A DNA stretch of 64,000 bases from positions 1 to 64,000 of the forward strand of contig JAGOLX010000034.1 of assembly GCA_017993835.1 (NCBI GenBank), given 5' to 3'. The notes under the pieces are model-generated. The model worked only from the letters and a program-made list of their open reading frames with translations. It had not been told where the DNA came from and did not search any database. Within the stretch, counting starts at the first letter, position 1; every line of letters starts with the position of its first letter. The translations under genes were made by a program, and so were the position numbers. Shown here piece after piece: positions 52,568 through 62,221 of the stretch. Source of the stretch: Phycisphaerae bacterium. GTDB lineage: Bacteria; Planctomycetota; Phycisphaerae; Sedimentisphaerales; Anaerobacaceae.

Positions 52568-53236
52568 CTATTCGGCGTCCTTGCCTGCGATGAGGACGAC
52601 GTACTCGCCTTTGGGGTTCTCCTCGATGCTGGCGATCAGTTCCGAAAGCCTGCCTCGCCGGACTGATTCGTAGACCTTGGTCAGTTCCTTGGCAATCGCG
52701 GCAGGGCGGTCGCCGAAGACTTCGAGAGCCTCCTCCAGCAGCTTCCGCAGACGGAATGGGCTCTCGTAGTAGATCAGTGTATAAGGCGACTCCCTATCCT
52801 CTTCCAGGAAGTGGCGTCGCTTGCCCGGTTTGTTGGGCGGGAAGCCTCGGAAGGTGAAACTGTGGACAGGCAGACCCGAGAGGACCAGGGCCATGACGAA
52901 GGCGGTCGCGCCCGGGATGGCGGTGATCTCGATGCCCGCGGCGATGGCGTCGCGGACGAGGACGAAGCCTGGGTCGGAAACTCCGGGCGTGCCCGCGCAC
53001 GTCACCAACGCGACTGATTTGCCCTCCTGGAGCAGTTGGATGATCCGCGGGGCGACCTGGCGCTCGTTGTGCTCGTGAAAAGCGATCTGCGGCTTGCTGA
53101 TCTCGAAGTGCTTGAGCAGAACGCCTGTGTGGCGAGTGTCTTCGCTGGCGACGTAGTCCACCTGTCGGAGCGTCTCCAGCGCCCGCACGGTGATGTCGCC
53201 CAGATTCCCGATCGGCGTCGATACGAGGTACAACAT
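52568..53236 (-). CDS. rsmI: 16S rRNA (cytidine1402-2'-O)-methyltransferase
   Basis: The 222-residue enzyme methylates the ribose of C1402 of 16S rRNA in the decoding site. It has the N-terminal [23 protein letters not shown] and the SAM-binding [11 protein letters not shown] typical of the tetrapyrrole-methylase-like RsmI family. It is somewhat shorter than E. coli RsmI at the C-terminus. It is third in the minus-strand operon after rsmE and the DUF6298-type gene. Confidence 0.95.
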   Translation of the reverse strand: MLYLVSTPIGNLGDITVRALETLRQVDYVASEDTRHTGVLLKHFEISKPQIAFHEHNERQVAPRIIQLLQEGKSVALVTCAGTPGVSDPGFVLVRDAIAAGIEITAIPGATAFVMALVLSGLPVHSFTFRGFPPNKPGKRRHFLEEDRESPYTLIYYESPFRLRKLLEEALEVFGDRPAAIAKELTKVYESVRRGRLSELIASIEENPKGEYVVLIAGKDAE

Positions 53237-53275
53237 TTTCGCGAATCATCCCTTCAGCAAAAGCAGCGTTATCCA

Positions 53276-54889
53276 TCAGGGCTCTTCGGCGGCGAGCCAG
53301 AGCGACCAACAGCGGTCATCAGGTGAAGCAAAGGACACAGTCGCCCCTCCCGACACGACGCCGTCGCCGGCCGGGGTCAGGTCTCCACTGCGAGGGTCGA
53401 ACCATCTGGCATTGAAGCGTTTGCCCGGTGTATCGGACAAATCGACGGAGATCGGGCCGCCTTGAGGTGCAAATGCGAGGTATTGTCGCCCTTTCTCGGC
53501 CAGGCACCAGCAACGATCCCCTTCACCGGCCGCAGCCAACGGCTTCATCCGGGCAAGCGAAGTCGCAAAGTGCTTGCGGAGAAAGTCGTACGTCGGCTGG
53601 ATCACGAGCGATTCCTCCGGTGCAATGTAGGTGTCTGGAGGCTCCCAAGGCTCCTTCGGCGGCGCGCTGTTGCGATACTGCATTCCTGAGATGATCATGG
53701 ACCCTCCGCCCATGAGAAAGGCCCACGCCTTTTCCACCTCGATGCGATGATGCTGGATGATGGCCTTGTCAGGGTATCGCAGCCGATACTCCTGGATCTG
53801 GCGATACAGCGACGCCGGACTCGTCGCATCGGGCAACTGGCCCGTGTAACGGCCCGCAACTTCCTTGCCTCCCTCGGGAGCATAGAGTGCGCCGTCGGCG
53901 TTGTACCACCAATAGCTCAGGCAGATGACCGAGACATGCGGTCCCCGCACTGGGTCGGCCAGAATCGCGTCAAGAACGTCCTTGGTTCCCACCAGCCCGA
54001 TCTTCACATGCTTGCCGGTCTGCTGCTGCCACTCCAGGATCGTATCGATCCAGAACTGCATGAAGGAAGCAGACCCGGTGTACTCCTGGCTCACGAGGTG
54101 GACGACGTTGGTCTGGTCGCCCAGTTCGTCGAGGCACTTGCGGATGTACGCGCGATGCAACTCCCGGCGTCGCGGGTCTGTGACATCGTAGAACGCGTTG
54201 GCCGCTGGGAAGGAGTCGGGCATTCCCGTTTCCTGCACGCAGTTGGCGGGTCGCCAGGGGAAGTCCACATAGTGGGCCTGTTGCTCCAGCAACGCGTGCT
54301 GCATGTAGAAATTGTGAAACAGAACACAGCCCTTCGCCCGACACAGCGAAGCCAACTCCTTCAAACGCGAGAAGTACCACTCATTGAAACGAGTCAGATC
54401 GTACTTGGGCAGGCCATCCCAGGCTGTGCCTTCTGAACTGCGTGCCCAGGGCTGCTCCAGGAAAGGTGGCTGCACCCGGTCGTCGGCTCGTTTCTCGGTG
54501 TCGTGATTGTCGCGCCGTCGGTCGAACCAAAGCCCGTAGTTGTGCTCGAACCCTGGATACCCATAGCGTACCATCGCGTCGGTGAGCTGGTCCAGGTCCT
54601 CGGTGAAGCTGGGTCCAACCCGGTCCGGATCCCGGCGACACAAGGCCGTTCGGACCTTGTAGTAATGCACCCAACTGTCATTGCGACGGTAACCACCCCA
54701 CCAGCCGTTGTGCTGGGCGGCGCCCCAGATCACGCGCCCCTCCTGGGTAAACCATCCGTTGACGATCTCCAGACCACCCGACTCGGCTGTTGCGACAGAC
54801 GAGAACGCCGCGAGGATTCCGAACACCAGGACCATATCCCTCCCGCCGGCGAATGTCCTTGTGCGAGATGTCGGATGCCGTCTTCTCAT
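53276..54889 (-). CDS. exported DUF6298-type (glycoside-hydrolase-like) protein
   Basis: The 537-residue protein has a signal sequence (M-V-L-V-F-G-I-L-A-A-F-S-S-V-A-T-A, from about residue 19). It has a TIM-barrel-like sequence with motifs such as W-G-A-A-Q-H-N-G-W-W-G-G-Y, Y-G-Y-P-G-F-E-H-N-Y-G-L-W-F-D-R-R and Q-E-Y-T-G-S-A-S-F-M-Q-F-W-I-D. DUF6298 is the family remembered as having this pattern; activity is unknown. Its start (ATG 54889) overlaps the rsmE stop as ATGA, and the alternative Met19 start (54835) has GGAGGG close upstream. The C-terminal part looks like a beta-sandwich. Confidence 0.75.
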   Translation of the reverse strand: MRRRHPTSRTRTFAGGRDMVLVFGILAAFSSVATAESGGLEIVNGWFTQEGRVIWGAAQHNGWWGGYRRNDSWVHYYKVRTALCRRDPDRVGPSFTEDLDQLTDAMVRYGYPGFEHNYGLWFDRRRDNHDTEKRADDRVQPPFLEQPWARSSEGTAWDGLPKYDLTRFNEWYFSRLKELASLCRAKGCVLFHNFYMQHALLEQQAHYVDFPWRPANCVQETGMPDSFPAANAFYDVTDPRRRELHRAYIRKCLDELGDQTNVVHLVSQEYTGSASFMQFWIDTILEWQQQTGKHVKIGLVGTKDVLDAILADPVRGPHVSVICLSYWWYNADGALYAPEGGKEVAGRYTGQLPDATSPASLYRQIQEYRLRYPDKAIIQHHRIEVEKAWAFLMGGGSMIISGMQYRNSAPPKEPWEPPDTYIAPEESLVIQPTYDFLRKHFATSLARMKPLAAAGEGDRCWCLAEKGRQYLAFAPQGGPISVDLSDTPGKRFNARWFDPRSGDLTPAGDGVVSGGATVSFASPDDRCWSLWLAAEEP

Positions 54890-55635
54890 GACTGCAATTC
54901 CCCCAATTCGTGGAGAACCAGAGCGGGAACAACTACCGCGGCGGTTTCCGTCCGCAGGATGCGCGGGCCCAGACCGATGGGCACGGCGCCGTGGTCGCAC
55001 ACCTGCCTGACCTCGTCGTCGCTGAATCCGCCTTCCGGACCGATCAGGACCGCGACGGAGACAAGTGGCTTGTCCCCTGGACTCAGAGCTTCCTTCAGCG
55101 AGCGTGTCGGGCCGGATGTGGCCGCGATGAGACAGCGGTCGAAATGAGCCAGATCGGAAAGCATGTCTTTGAACAGAGCGATCTGATCGAGATCCGGAAC
55201 CCGGCCCCGGTGCGACTGCTCCGCGGCTTCCAGCAGGATTCGATGCCAGCGGTCCAGCTTGTTGTCCTCGATGGTCTTCACCCGCACGAGGCTCCGCTCC
55301 GTCAGGACGGGCACGAATCGCGAGACGCCGACCTCCGTGCCCTTCTGGAGCACCCATTCGAATTTCTCCCGGGCCAGCACGCTCTGGAACAGGGTCAGGT
55401 GCACCGTCGGCTCGCCACGGGCCTGCCGGCTGGCGGTGACTTGCCCGACGACTGCTCGCTTCTCGACCGTCGTGAGCGTCACGTCGTACTCCATGCCGGT
55501 ACTGTCGAGTGCCACGATGCGGTCCCCGGTCCGCAGCCGCAGGACCTGCTGGACCTGGTGCGACTGCTCGGGGCTCAGGCGAACCCGGTCGTCCTGGAGA
55601 TCCGACGCCAGGATGAAGAATCGATTCGTGCTCAT
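54886..55635 (-). CDS. rsmE: 16S rRNA (uracil1498-N3)-methyltransferase
   Basis: The 249-residue SPOUT-class enzyme methylates U1498 of 16S rRNA in the decoding region. It has an N-terminal PUA-like part with S-x-E-Q-S-H-Q-V-Q-Q-V-L-R-L-R-T-G-D and a C-terminal trefoil-knot domain with L-I-G-P-E-G-G-F-S-D-D-E and L-G-P-R-I-L-R-T-E-T-A. The start is taken at Met (55635); an earlier Met lies 4 residues upstream. It is the first gene of an operon with the DUF6298-type gene and rsmI. Confidence 0.95.
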   Translation of the reverse strand: MSTNRFFILASDLQDDRVRLSPEQSHQVQQVLRLRTGDRIVALDSTGMEYDVTLTTVEKRAVVGQVTASRQARGEPTVHLTLFQSVLAREKFEWVLQKGTEVGVSRFVPVLTERSLVRVKTIEDNKLDRWHRILLEAAEQSHRGRVPDLDQIALFKDMLSDLAHFDRCLIAATSGPTRSLKEALSPGDKPLVSVAVLIGPEGGFSDDEVRQVCDHGAVPIGLGPRILRTETAAVVVPALVLHELGELQS

Positions 55636-55673
55636 GGCTGCTATCATAGTGCACTTGCCCCGAATCTGAAATA

Positions 55674-55702
55674 GTGACAGAGCTGCGCCGACTCTGTATT
55701 AT
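55674..55702 (+). promoter_or_regulatory. sigma70-like promoter for the small lipoprotein gene
   Basis: GTGACA (55674-55679), a 17-nt spacer and TATTAT (55697-55702), about 48 nt before the ATG. A TGTCAC just downstream makes an inverted repeat with the -35 element and could be an operator. Confidence 0.5.
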
Positions 55703-55750
55703 GTGTCACAAGCACGGGGACACCAAAGCATCCATCGAAAGGAGAAGCAC

Positions 55751-56107
55751 ATGGGATCGTTCAGGGTCGCCGGGATTGCCCTTGCTGTCGCTGTTGTCGG
55801 CTCGCTGATCGCGGGTTGTGCAACCGAGGGCGGCACCCACAGTCTGAGCACGCAGATAGGCACGAGGGCGCTGTCGCTGACCGCCACGGGGTCCGGCGAG
55901 TTCTCCCTGGACGTCAATCCGCCCTCCGACCATGGCGTCGTCATGCTCAACAAACACAAGATCGTCATCCAGGGCGACTCGGTCCTCCTCCACGGCAAGG
56001 AGGTCATGAAGCTGGCGCCCGAGTCCAAGAGGGTGGATATTGCCTATGAGGCCGGCCGGGTGACCATCAGCGACGGCATCAATCCCGCTCGAACCCTGCA
56101 CCTGTAG
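55751..56107 (+). CDS. small lipoprotein of unknown function
   Basis: The 118-residue protein starts at ATG 55751 (AAAGGAG 9 nt upstream) and has a clear lipobox L-I-A-G-C. The mature part is beta-rich (S-L-S-T-Q-I-G-T-R-A-L-S-L-T-A-T-G-S-G). It is probably anchored to a membrane. No family was recognised. A short hairpin follows the stop codon. Confidence 0.7.
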   Translation: MGSFRVAGIALAVAVVGSLIAGCATEGGTHSLSTQIGTRALSLTATGSGEFSLDVNPPSDHGVVMLNKHKIVIQGDSVLLHGKEVMKLAPESKRVDIAYEAGRVTISDGINPARTLHL

Positions 56108-56415
56108 TGCGGCGTCCCCTTGATCCGCAGCGCGCATTGTCGCACAATGCACGAGTCTTCGACCCGATACCGCCAGTCGTGCGGCTGCGTGTCCATGATC
56201 CTTGTTCTGGGTTGGATCACGTCGGGTCTTCGCACAGGCCCGCTGGTTCCTCTTTTCTCGGACTTTGCCCCGAACCATTCCCTGCCGGGACCCTATCTAT
56301 CAACAGGGGGGCCGGTAGCGCCTTCGCTCGTGTGGGCGCGAGAAAAGTCAAGAGGGCCGCTCTGGCTGTCGATATCACATGGGACAACCAGACCTGCAAT
56401 GGACTAGCAGTCCAC
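56108..56415. other. intergenic region before the DagK-like gene
   Basis: No gene was recognised. A 7-bp hairpin (GCATTGT-CGC-ACAATGC, 56134-56150) starts about 26 nt after the lipoprotein stop and may help end its transcript. Confidence 0.4.
56134..56150 (+). terminator. possible weak terminator hairpin
   Basis: GCATTGT-CGC-ACAATGC, a perfect 7-bp stem just after the lipoprotein gene. It has no U-run, so termination is uncertain. Confidence 0.35.
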
Positions 56416-56856
56416 ATGACTCAGAAGAAAGAACCGACAGGCGAAAAGCCCCCAGTTCCCTGCAACGGGAACCACGGGTCGTTCACGATATCGGGCCGGC
56501 TCAAGAGCGTGTGCAACGCTCTTCACGGCATGGCGCTGATGCTCCAGTCGCAGCACAACGCCTGGTTTCACGCCTTTGCCTCCCTGTGCGTCCTGATCCT
56601 CGGTCGGCTATTCCGACTGTCGGACGGGGAATGGTGCTGGATCATCCTGGCAATCATGGCCGTATGGACGGCCGAGGCCCTGAACACGGCGTTGGAGTTC
56701 CTGGCCGACGCGGCCAAGCCGGAGTTTCATCCCCTCGTCAAGGACGCCAAGGACGTCGCCGCCGGCGGCGTGCTCATCTCTGCGATCGGCTCGGTCGCCA
56801 TCGGTCTGCTGGTCCTCGGGCCCCATTTCATCGACGTTCTGCGAAACGCTTTCTGA
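56416..56856 (+). CDS. diacylglycerol/undecaprenol kinase (DagK family)
   Basis: The 146-residue protein has three membrane helices and the DagK signature W-T-A-E-A-L-N-T-A-L-E-F-L-A-D followed by K-D-A-K-D-V-A-A-G-G-V-L-I. The family phosphorylates diacylglycerol or undecaprenol at the inner membrane. It has a Lys/Pro-rich N-terminal extension of about 30 residues. The start at 56416 has no strong ribosome binding site. Confidence 0.85.
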   Translation: MTQKKEPTGEKPPVPCNGNHGSFTISGRLKSVCNALHGMALMLQSQHNAWFHAFASLCVLILGRLFRLSDGEWCWIILAIMAVWTAEALNTALEFLADAAKPEFHPLVKDAKDVAAGGVLISAIGSVAIGLLVLGPHFIDVLRNAF

Positions 56857-56899
56857 GAACCTCTCCCTCCTCGCTCCGTCCCGATCATCGCCAGCAGCC

Positions 56900-56928
56900 T
56901 TGATCTGGCCTGGAAAAGCTGATAGGAT
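56900..56928 (+). promoter_or_regulatory. sigma70-like promoter for the tricorn-like protease gene
   Basis: TTGATC (56900-56905), a 17-nt spacer and TAGGAT (56923-56928), 50 nt before the ATG at 56978. Confidence 0.5.
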
Positions 56929-56977
56929 GCCAACTCCGTGTTTTCAGTTCACTATTGTCGCGGGGTAAGGAGGTACG

Positions 56978-59900
56978 ATGAGATACGTATTGGCATCAAT
57001 CGCAGTCGTGTTGCTCTCGGCGGTTGTGTCCGCCGCTGGGACGGCGGATTCGACCCACACGCCGGACGCTCGGATGCTCCGGTTTCCGGATGTCAGCAGC
57101 AGCGAGATTGTCTTCGTCTATGCCGGCGACCTGTGGATTGTACCCAAGACCGGCGGCGTCGCCCGCAGGCTCAGCTCGCCCAAGGGCCAGGAACTGCTCC
57201 CGAAATTCTCTCCGGATGGATCGCTCATTGCTTTCAGCGGCAACTACGACGGCAACACGGATGTCTACACGATCTCCGTTCACGGCGGCTCGCCCACAAG
57301 ACTGACCCATCACCCCGACAGCGACAGCGTCGTCGAGTGGTATCCCGACGGCAAGAGCGTCTTGTACCGTTCCATGATGAGCAGTCCGTCCCGGCGGTTC
57401 AACCGGTTCTTCAAGCAGCCGATCTCGGGGGGGATGCCCGAGACGTTGCCGCTGGCGTATGCGGAGATGGCCAGCTTCAGTCCCGACGGGCTGCGAATGG
57501 CGTTCCAGTTCATCTCGACTGAATTCCGTACCTGGAAACGCTACCAGGGCGGCATGGCCAGCGATCTGTGGCTCTACGACTTCGTCAACAATACATCGGA
57601 GAGACTCACGGACTTCGCGGGGACGGACGCCGTGCCCATGTGGCACGAGGACATCATCTACTTTCTCTCCGACCGGGACGAGCACAGGAAGCTCAACCTC
57701 TGGGCCTACGACCTGCGGACGAAAGCAACCCGACAGGTTACCAGGTTCGCCGAGTACGACGTGAAATGGCCGAGCATCGGACCCGATGCCATCGTCTTCG
57801 AGAACGGTGGCCTCCTGTACCTCCTCGATCTGGCGACCGAGACCCCGAAGCCCTTGAGTATTCGGGTCCCGGACGATCTTCCGCAGATCCGCGCGGAACT
57901 CAAGAACGTCTCGAATCGCATCGAGAGCTGGTCGCTCTCGCCCAGCGGCAAGCGGGCGCTGTTCGGCGCCAGGGGCGAGGTGTTCACGATCCCGGAGAAG
58001 CACGGCAGCGTGCGGAACCTGACCAACACCTCCGGCGTGGCCGAGCGCGACCCGGTCTGGTCGCCCGACGGCAAGCAGATCGCCTACTTCTCCGACCGGA
58101 CGGGCGAGTACGAGCTGTACCTGCGTCCCGCCGACGGCAAAGGCGAGGAGAAGCAGCTCACCCACGGCGGGCTGGTGTTCCGCTATCAGCCCCTCTGGTC
58201 GCCCGACGGCAAGAAAATCGCCTTCAGCGACAAGACGGGCAGCCTGTACATCGTCGATGTCGAGAAGGGCGAGCCGACGTTCGTCGACAAGGACGAGTGG
58301 TTCAACATGGCCTCGTATTCCTGGTCGTCGGACAGTCGGTGGCTGGCCTATGCCAAGCGGGGCGCCAACCGCAACAGCAACGTTATGATCTGCGACGCCA
58401 ACGACGGAACGGTCCGCCAGGTCACCAGCGATTTCTACAACGAATCCGATCCCGTCTTCGACGCGGAGGGCAAGTACCTGTTCTTCACCTCCAACCGCCA
58501 GTTCGATCCCCTGTATGGCGACATGGATTCCACCTGGATCTATCCGGAATCGACGAAGCTCTACGTGGCGACCCTGAGGAAGGACGTCGAGTCCCTGCTG
58601 GCCCCGCGCAGCGACGAGGAGGAGGTCAAGAAGGAGAAGGAGGACGAGAAGAAAGACGGAGAGAAGAAAGAGCCGGAGAAGAAGGACGCAAATGACGTAG
58701 AGGGCAAGCCGGCCCAGGAGAACGCCGGTGGAGAGGATGCCCCCAAAGATGGGGAAGAAGCGAAGGCCCAGGAAGACAAGGCCGCAAGTGACGCGAAGAA
58801 AGAGGAGAAGGACAAAAAGGAAGACAAGAAACCCGAGGCGATCCGGATCGATTTCGAGGGGATCGAAGGGCGAGTGATCGAGCTGCCGATCCAGGCGGGC
58901 GATCTTGGCGGCCTGTCCTGCGTGGAAGGCAAGCTGCTCTTCCTTCGTCGGGTGCCACGAGGCGCCCGCAGGGGGGGCGGGTCCGCGGGTCGGCTGCTGT
59001 ACTTCGATCTGAAAGAGCGAGAAGAGAAGACCGTCATCGACGGGATCGACGGCTACACGCTTTCCGCGAATGGCAAGAAGATCCTCTACAGGAGCGGCGG
59101 GACCTACGGCATCATCGACGTCGGCGAGAACAAGAAGACCGGCGACGGCCGCATTGCGTCGGGCGACCTCCGGGCGTGGATCGATCCGCGAGAGGAGTGG
59201 CGACAGATGTTCACGGAAGCCTGGCGGATCGAACGCGACTACTTCTACGATCCTGCCATGCACGGCGTGAACTGGGAGGCGATGAAGCAGCGGTACGCGG
59301 CCCTGTTGCCCTACGTCGTGGATCGTGCGGATCTCAACTACGTGATCGGCGAGCTGATCGCCGAGCTGAACTGTTCGCACACCTACGTCAGCGGCGGGGA
59401 CATGGAGTACCCGAACAGCCTCTCCGTCGGTCTGCTGGGCTGCGATTTCGAGCTGGACCGGAAGAACAACTCCTACCGTATCGCCAAGATCTACGAGGGC
59501 GCCGCGTGGGACACTGAGGTTCGTTCCCCGCTGCGGGCGCCGGGCCTGAAGGTCAGCGAGGGTGACTACGTCCTGGCGGTCAACGGCCGGCCGATGGATA
59601 CCTCGATGGACCCGTGGGCCGCGTTCCAGGGACTGGCGGGCGAGGTCGTGCGACTGACGATCAGCCGCACGCCGGATGCGAACGACGCCAATGATGTCCT
59701 CGTCCAGCCGATGTCGAGCGAGTTCCGTCTCCGCAATCTCGCCTGGATCGAGAGCAACCGCAAGAAGGTCGAGGAAGCCACGCAGGGGCGCGTGGGATAT
59801 GTCTACGTGCCCGATACGGGCCAGAACGGCCAGAACGAGCTGGTCCGCCAGTTCGGGCCGCAATTCGACAAGGACGCCCTCGTCATCGACGAGCGGTTCA

Positions 59901-60397
59901 ACGGCGGCGGACAGATCCCGGATCGATTCATTGAATTGTTGAATCGTCCGACCTACAATTACTGGGCCCGTCGGGATCATCGCGACTGGCAGACGCCGGC
60001 GCTCTCGCACACCGGCCCGAAAGTGATGATTATGAACGGCTGGTCCGGCTCCGGCGGCGATGCCTTCCCGTACTACTTCCGCGAGGCGGGTCTCGGGCCC
60101 CTCGTCGGTACGCGGACCTGGGGCGGCCTGATCGGCATCAGTGGCAACCCGTCGCTGATCGACGGCGGCTCGGTCACCGCTCCGACGTTCGGAATGTACG
60201 AGAAGGATGGCTGGGCCGTCGAGGGTTACGGCGTCGATCCGGACTACGAGGTCGAGAACGTCCCGCACGAGCTGGTCGCGGGCCGTGATCCCCAGTTGGA
60301 GACGGCGGTCGCGGTGGCGTTGAAGTTGCTGGAGAAGAACCCGCCGGCGAGGCCGAAGAAACCGGCATATCCGGATCGTTCCGCGACCACGAAATGA
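56978..60397 (+). CDS. exported tricorn-like protease with K/E-rich insertion
   Basis: The 1139-residue protein has a signal peptide (about 1-22) and two regions of beta-propeller repeats (about 30-540; T-R-L-T-H-H-P-D-S, S-P-D-G-K-x-I-A-Y). A strongly charged Lys/Glu-rich insertion follows (about 545-625), then a PDZ-like region (about 790-920) and a C-terminal S41-type serine protease domain. His in E-L-N-C-S-H-T-Y and the G-W-S-G-S-G-G-D motif (about 1021-1028) match the tricorn active site. It should degrade peptides produced by other proteases, here outside the cytoplasm. It starts the peptide-use cluster with the M2-like and OPT genes. Confidence 0.85.
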   Translation: MRYVLASIAVVLLSAVVSAAGTADSTHTPDARMLRFPDVSSSEIVFVYAGDLWIVPKTGGVARRLSSPKGQELLPKFSPDGSLIAFSGNYDGNTDVYTISVHGGSPTRLTHHPDSDSVVEWYPDGKSVLYRSMMSSPSRRFNRFFKQPISGGMPETLPLAYAEMASFSPDGLRMAFQFISTEFRTWKRYQGGMASDLWLYDFVNNTSERLTDFAGTDAVPMWHEDIIYFLSDRDEHRKLNLWAYDLRTKATRQVTRFAEYDVKWPSIGPDAIVFENGGLLYLLDLATETPKPLSIRVPDDLPQIRAELKNVSNRIESWSLSPSGKRALFGARGEVFTIPEKHGSVRNLTNTSGVAERDPVWSPDGKQIAYFSDRTGEYELYLRPADGKGEEKQLTHGGLVFRYQPLWSPDGKKIAFSDKTGSLYIVDVEKGEPTFVDKDEWFNMASYSWSSDSRWLAYAKRGANRNSNVMICDANDGTVRQVTSDFYNESDPVFDAEGKYLFFTSNRQFDPLYGDMDSTWIYPESTKLYVATLRKDVESLLAPRSDEEEVKKEKEDEKKDGEKKEPEKKDANDVEGKPAQENAGGEDAPKDGEEAKAQEDKAASDAKKEEKDKKEDKKPEAIRIDFEGIEGRVIELPIQAGDLGGLSCVEGKLLFLRRVPRGARRGGGSAGRLLYFDLKEREEKTVIDGIDGYTLSANGKKILYRSGGTYGIIDVGENKKTGDGRIASGDLRAWIDPREEWRQMFTEAWRIERDYFYDPAMHGVNWEAMKQRYAALLPYVVDRADLNYVIGELIAELNCSHTYVSGGDMEYPNSLSVGLLGCDFELDRKNNSYRIAKIYEGAAWDTEVRSPLRAPGLKVSEGDYVLAVNGRPMDTSMDPWAAFQGLAGEVVRLTISRTPDANDANDVLVQPMSSEFRLRNLAWIESNRKKVEEATQGRVGYVYVPDTGQNGQNELVRQFGPQFDKDALVIDERFNGGGQIPDRFIELLNRPTYNYWARRDHRDWQTPALSHTGPKVMIMNGWSGSGGDAFPYYFREAGLGPLVGTRTWGGLIGISGNPSLIDGGSVTAPTFGMYEKDGWAVEGYGVDPDYEVENVPHELVAGRDPQLETAVAVALKLLEKNPPARPKKPAYPDRSATTK

Positions 60398-60433
60398 GAC
60401 GGAACGCTGGACAGGGACGACACCGGGATTGCC

Positions 60434-60460
60434 TGTCATGCTGAACGAAGTGAAGCATCC
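60434..60460. repeat. short dispersed repeat between tricorn and M2-like genes
   Basis: TGTCATGCTGAACGAAGTGA... through GAAGCATCC resembles a short repeat (GTCATGCTGA(A/G)CGAAG-type) common in bacterial genomes. Only one copy was seen here. Confidence 0.45.
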
Positions 60461-60511
60461 GGCCCACGGTCGAGAGGTGCAAGGACATTGATTTCAGGGA
60501 GTGCAACGATT

Positions 60512-62191
60512 ATGAAGAATCTGTTGATTTTGGCGGCGCTGGTCCTGACGATGGTTGCGCCGCGCGGGTATGCGGCTGATGCAAAGGAGAAAGCGTTGAA
60601 GGATTTCATTGCGGCTCACGTCGAGAAGATCCAGCCGCTGGAGAAGCAGGCGAATCTGGCGTGGTGGGACGCCGCGGTGACGGGTGACCCGAGCGCCTAC
60701 GACCGCTCCAGCGAACTCACACTCCAGATCCGCCGGATCTACAGCGACCCGAAGGACTTCGCGTTCCTGAAGGATCTCAAGGACTCCGGGAAGATCAAGG
60801 ACAGGCTGCTCGCCCGCCAGTTGACGGTGCTCTATAACAGCTATCTGGCGAATCAGATCGAGCCGGAACTGCTCAAGCAGATCGTCGAGCTGGGCACCCA
60901 GATCGAGAAGAACTTCAGCACGTTCCGCGGCGAGATCGACGGGCGAAAGGTCACCGACAACGAAATCAAGCAGATCCTCAAGGACGAAACCGACTCGGCC
61001 AGGCGACAACAGGTCTGGCTGGCGAGCAAGCAGGTGGGGCAGGCGGTGGCCGCCGACATCGTCCGACTCGTCAAGCTCCGCAACGAGGCCGCGAGGAAAC
61101 TCGGTTTCCCGAACTACCACACGATGACCCTCGCCACCGGCGAGCAGGATGTGAAGGAACTCGACAAGATCTTCGCGGAACTGTACGAGCTGACGAACGA
61201 ACCGTTCCGCAAGGTGAAGGCCGACCTGGACCGCGTGCTGGCCGCCAAGTACGGCGTCGAGCCCTCGCAGCTCATGCCCTGGCACTATCACGATCCGTTC
61301 TTCCAGGAGACGCCGATGGTCTACGACCTGGACCTGGACGTCTACTACAAGGACAAGAACATCGAGAAGCTGGCCGCGGCGTTCTACCAGGGGATCGGTC
61401 TGCCGGTCGAAGCGATCCTGGCCAAGAGCGACCTCTATGAGAAGGAGGGCAAGAACCCGCACGCCTTCTGCACCCACATCGACCGCGAGGGCGATGTCCG
61501 GATTCTGTGCAACATCCAGAGCAATGAGAGCTGGATGGAGACGGTGTTGCACGAGCTGGGTCACGGCGTATACGACAAGTATCTCGACTTTGACACGCCG
61601 TATCTGCTCCGCTCGCCCGCCCACCCGTTCACCACGGAGGCCATCGCGATGTTCTTCGGGCGACTGAGCCGCGATCCCGCCTGGATGCAGCAGATGCTGG
61701 GACTCTCCGATGCGCAACGGGCCGAGATCGAGAGAGTCAGCGACAAGTACATGCAGCTCAAGCAGCTCATCTTTGCCCGCTGGGACATGGTCATGTACGA
61801 GTTCGAGAAGGGGTTGTACGCGGATCCCGACCAGGACCTCAGCAAGCTGTGGTGGGACGTGGTCGAGAAGTACCAGTTCGTTCATCGGCCGGCGGGTCGG
61901 ACGAATCCCGATTGGGCTGCGAAGATCCACTTTGCCGCTGCCCCGTGCTACTATCACAACTACATGCTGGGCGAGCTGCTCGCATCCCAGTTGCACCACC
62001 AGTTGACGGCCAAGGTGCTCAAGGTCAAAGCGGGTCAGGACGTCAGCTACGTCGGACAGAAGAAGGCCGGGCGATTCCTGGAAGAGAAGGTCTTCGAGGC
62101 CGGCGATTCGTACGACTGGAACCGGATGATCGAGCGCGCCACAGGCGAGCCCTTGACCGCGAAGTACTTCGTGGAGCAGTTCGTGAAGTAG
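60512..62191 (+). CDS. exported zinc metallopeptidase (M2/M3-like)
   Basis: The 559-residue protein has a signal peptide (about 1-22) and an all-helical body. The zinc motif L-H-E-L-G-H is at residues 346-351, with the third ligand Glu in T-T-E-A-I-A-M-F at residue 376, a spacing typical of M2 (ACE-like) and M3 peptidases. N-I-Q-S-N-E-S-W-M-E-T just before the zinc motif is M2-like. It would trim peptides outside the cytoplasm. It starts at ATG 60512 with AGGGAG upstream. Confidence 0.8.
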   Translation: MKNLLILAALVLTMVAPRGYAADAKEKALKDFIAAHVEKIQPLEKQANLAWWDAAVTGDPSAYDRSSELTLQIRRIYSDPKDFAFLKDLKDSGKIKDRLLARQLTVLYNSYLANQIEPELLKQIVELGTQIEKNFSTFRGEIDGRKVTDNEIKQILKDETDSARRQQVWLASKQVGQAVAADIVRLVKLRNEAARKLGFPNYHTMTLATGEQDVKELDKIFAELYELTNEPFRKVKADLDRVLAAKYGVEPSQLMPWHYHDPFFQETPMVYDLDLDVYYKDKNIEKLAAAFYQGIGLPVEAILAKSDLYEKEGKNPHAFCTHIDREGDVRILCNIQSNESWMETVLHELGHGVYDKYLDFDTPYLLRSPAHPFTTEAIAMFFGRLSRDPAWMQQMLGLSDAQRAEIERVSDKYMQLKQLIFARWDMVMYEFEKGLYADPDQDLSKLWWDVVEKYQFVHRPAGRTNPDWAAKIHFAAAPCYYHNYMLGELLASQLHHQLTAKVLKVKAGQDVSYVGQKKAGRFLEEKVFEAGDSYDWNRMIERATGEPLTAKYFVEQFVK

Positions 62192-62221
62192 CCATGATGT
62201 GTTTTTGGAGACAGGTGTTTC

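Noticed and set aside
56996-60439. Minus-strand ORF (about 1147 aa) opposite the tricorn-like gene
   Set aside because: Shadow of the plus-strand gene, which has clear propeller and protease motifs.
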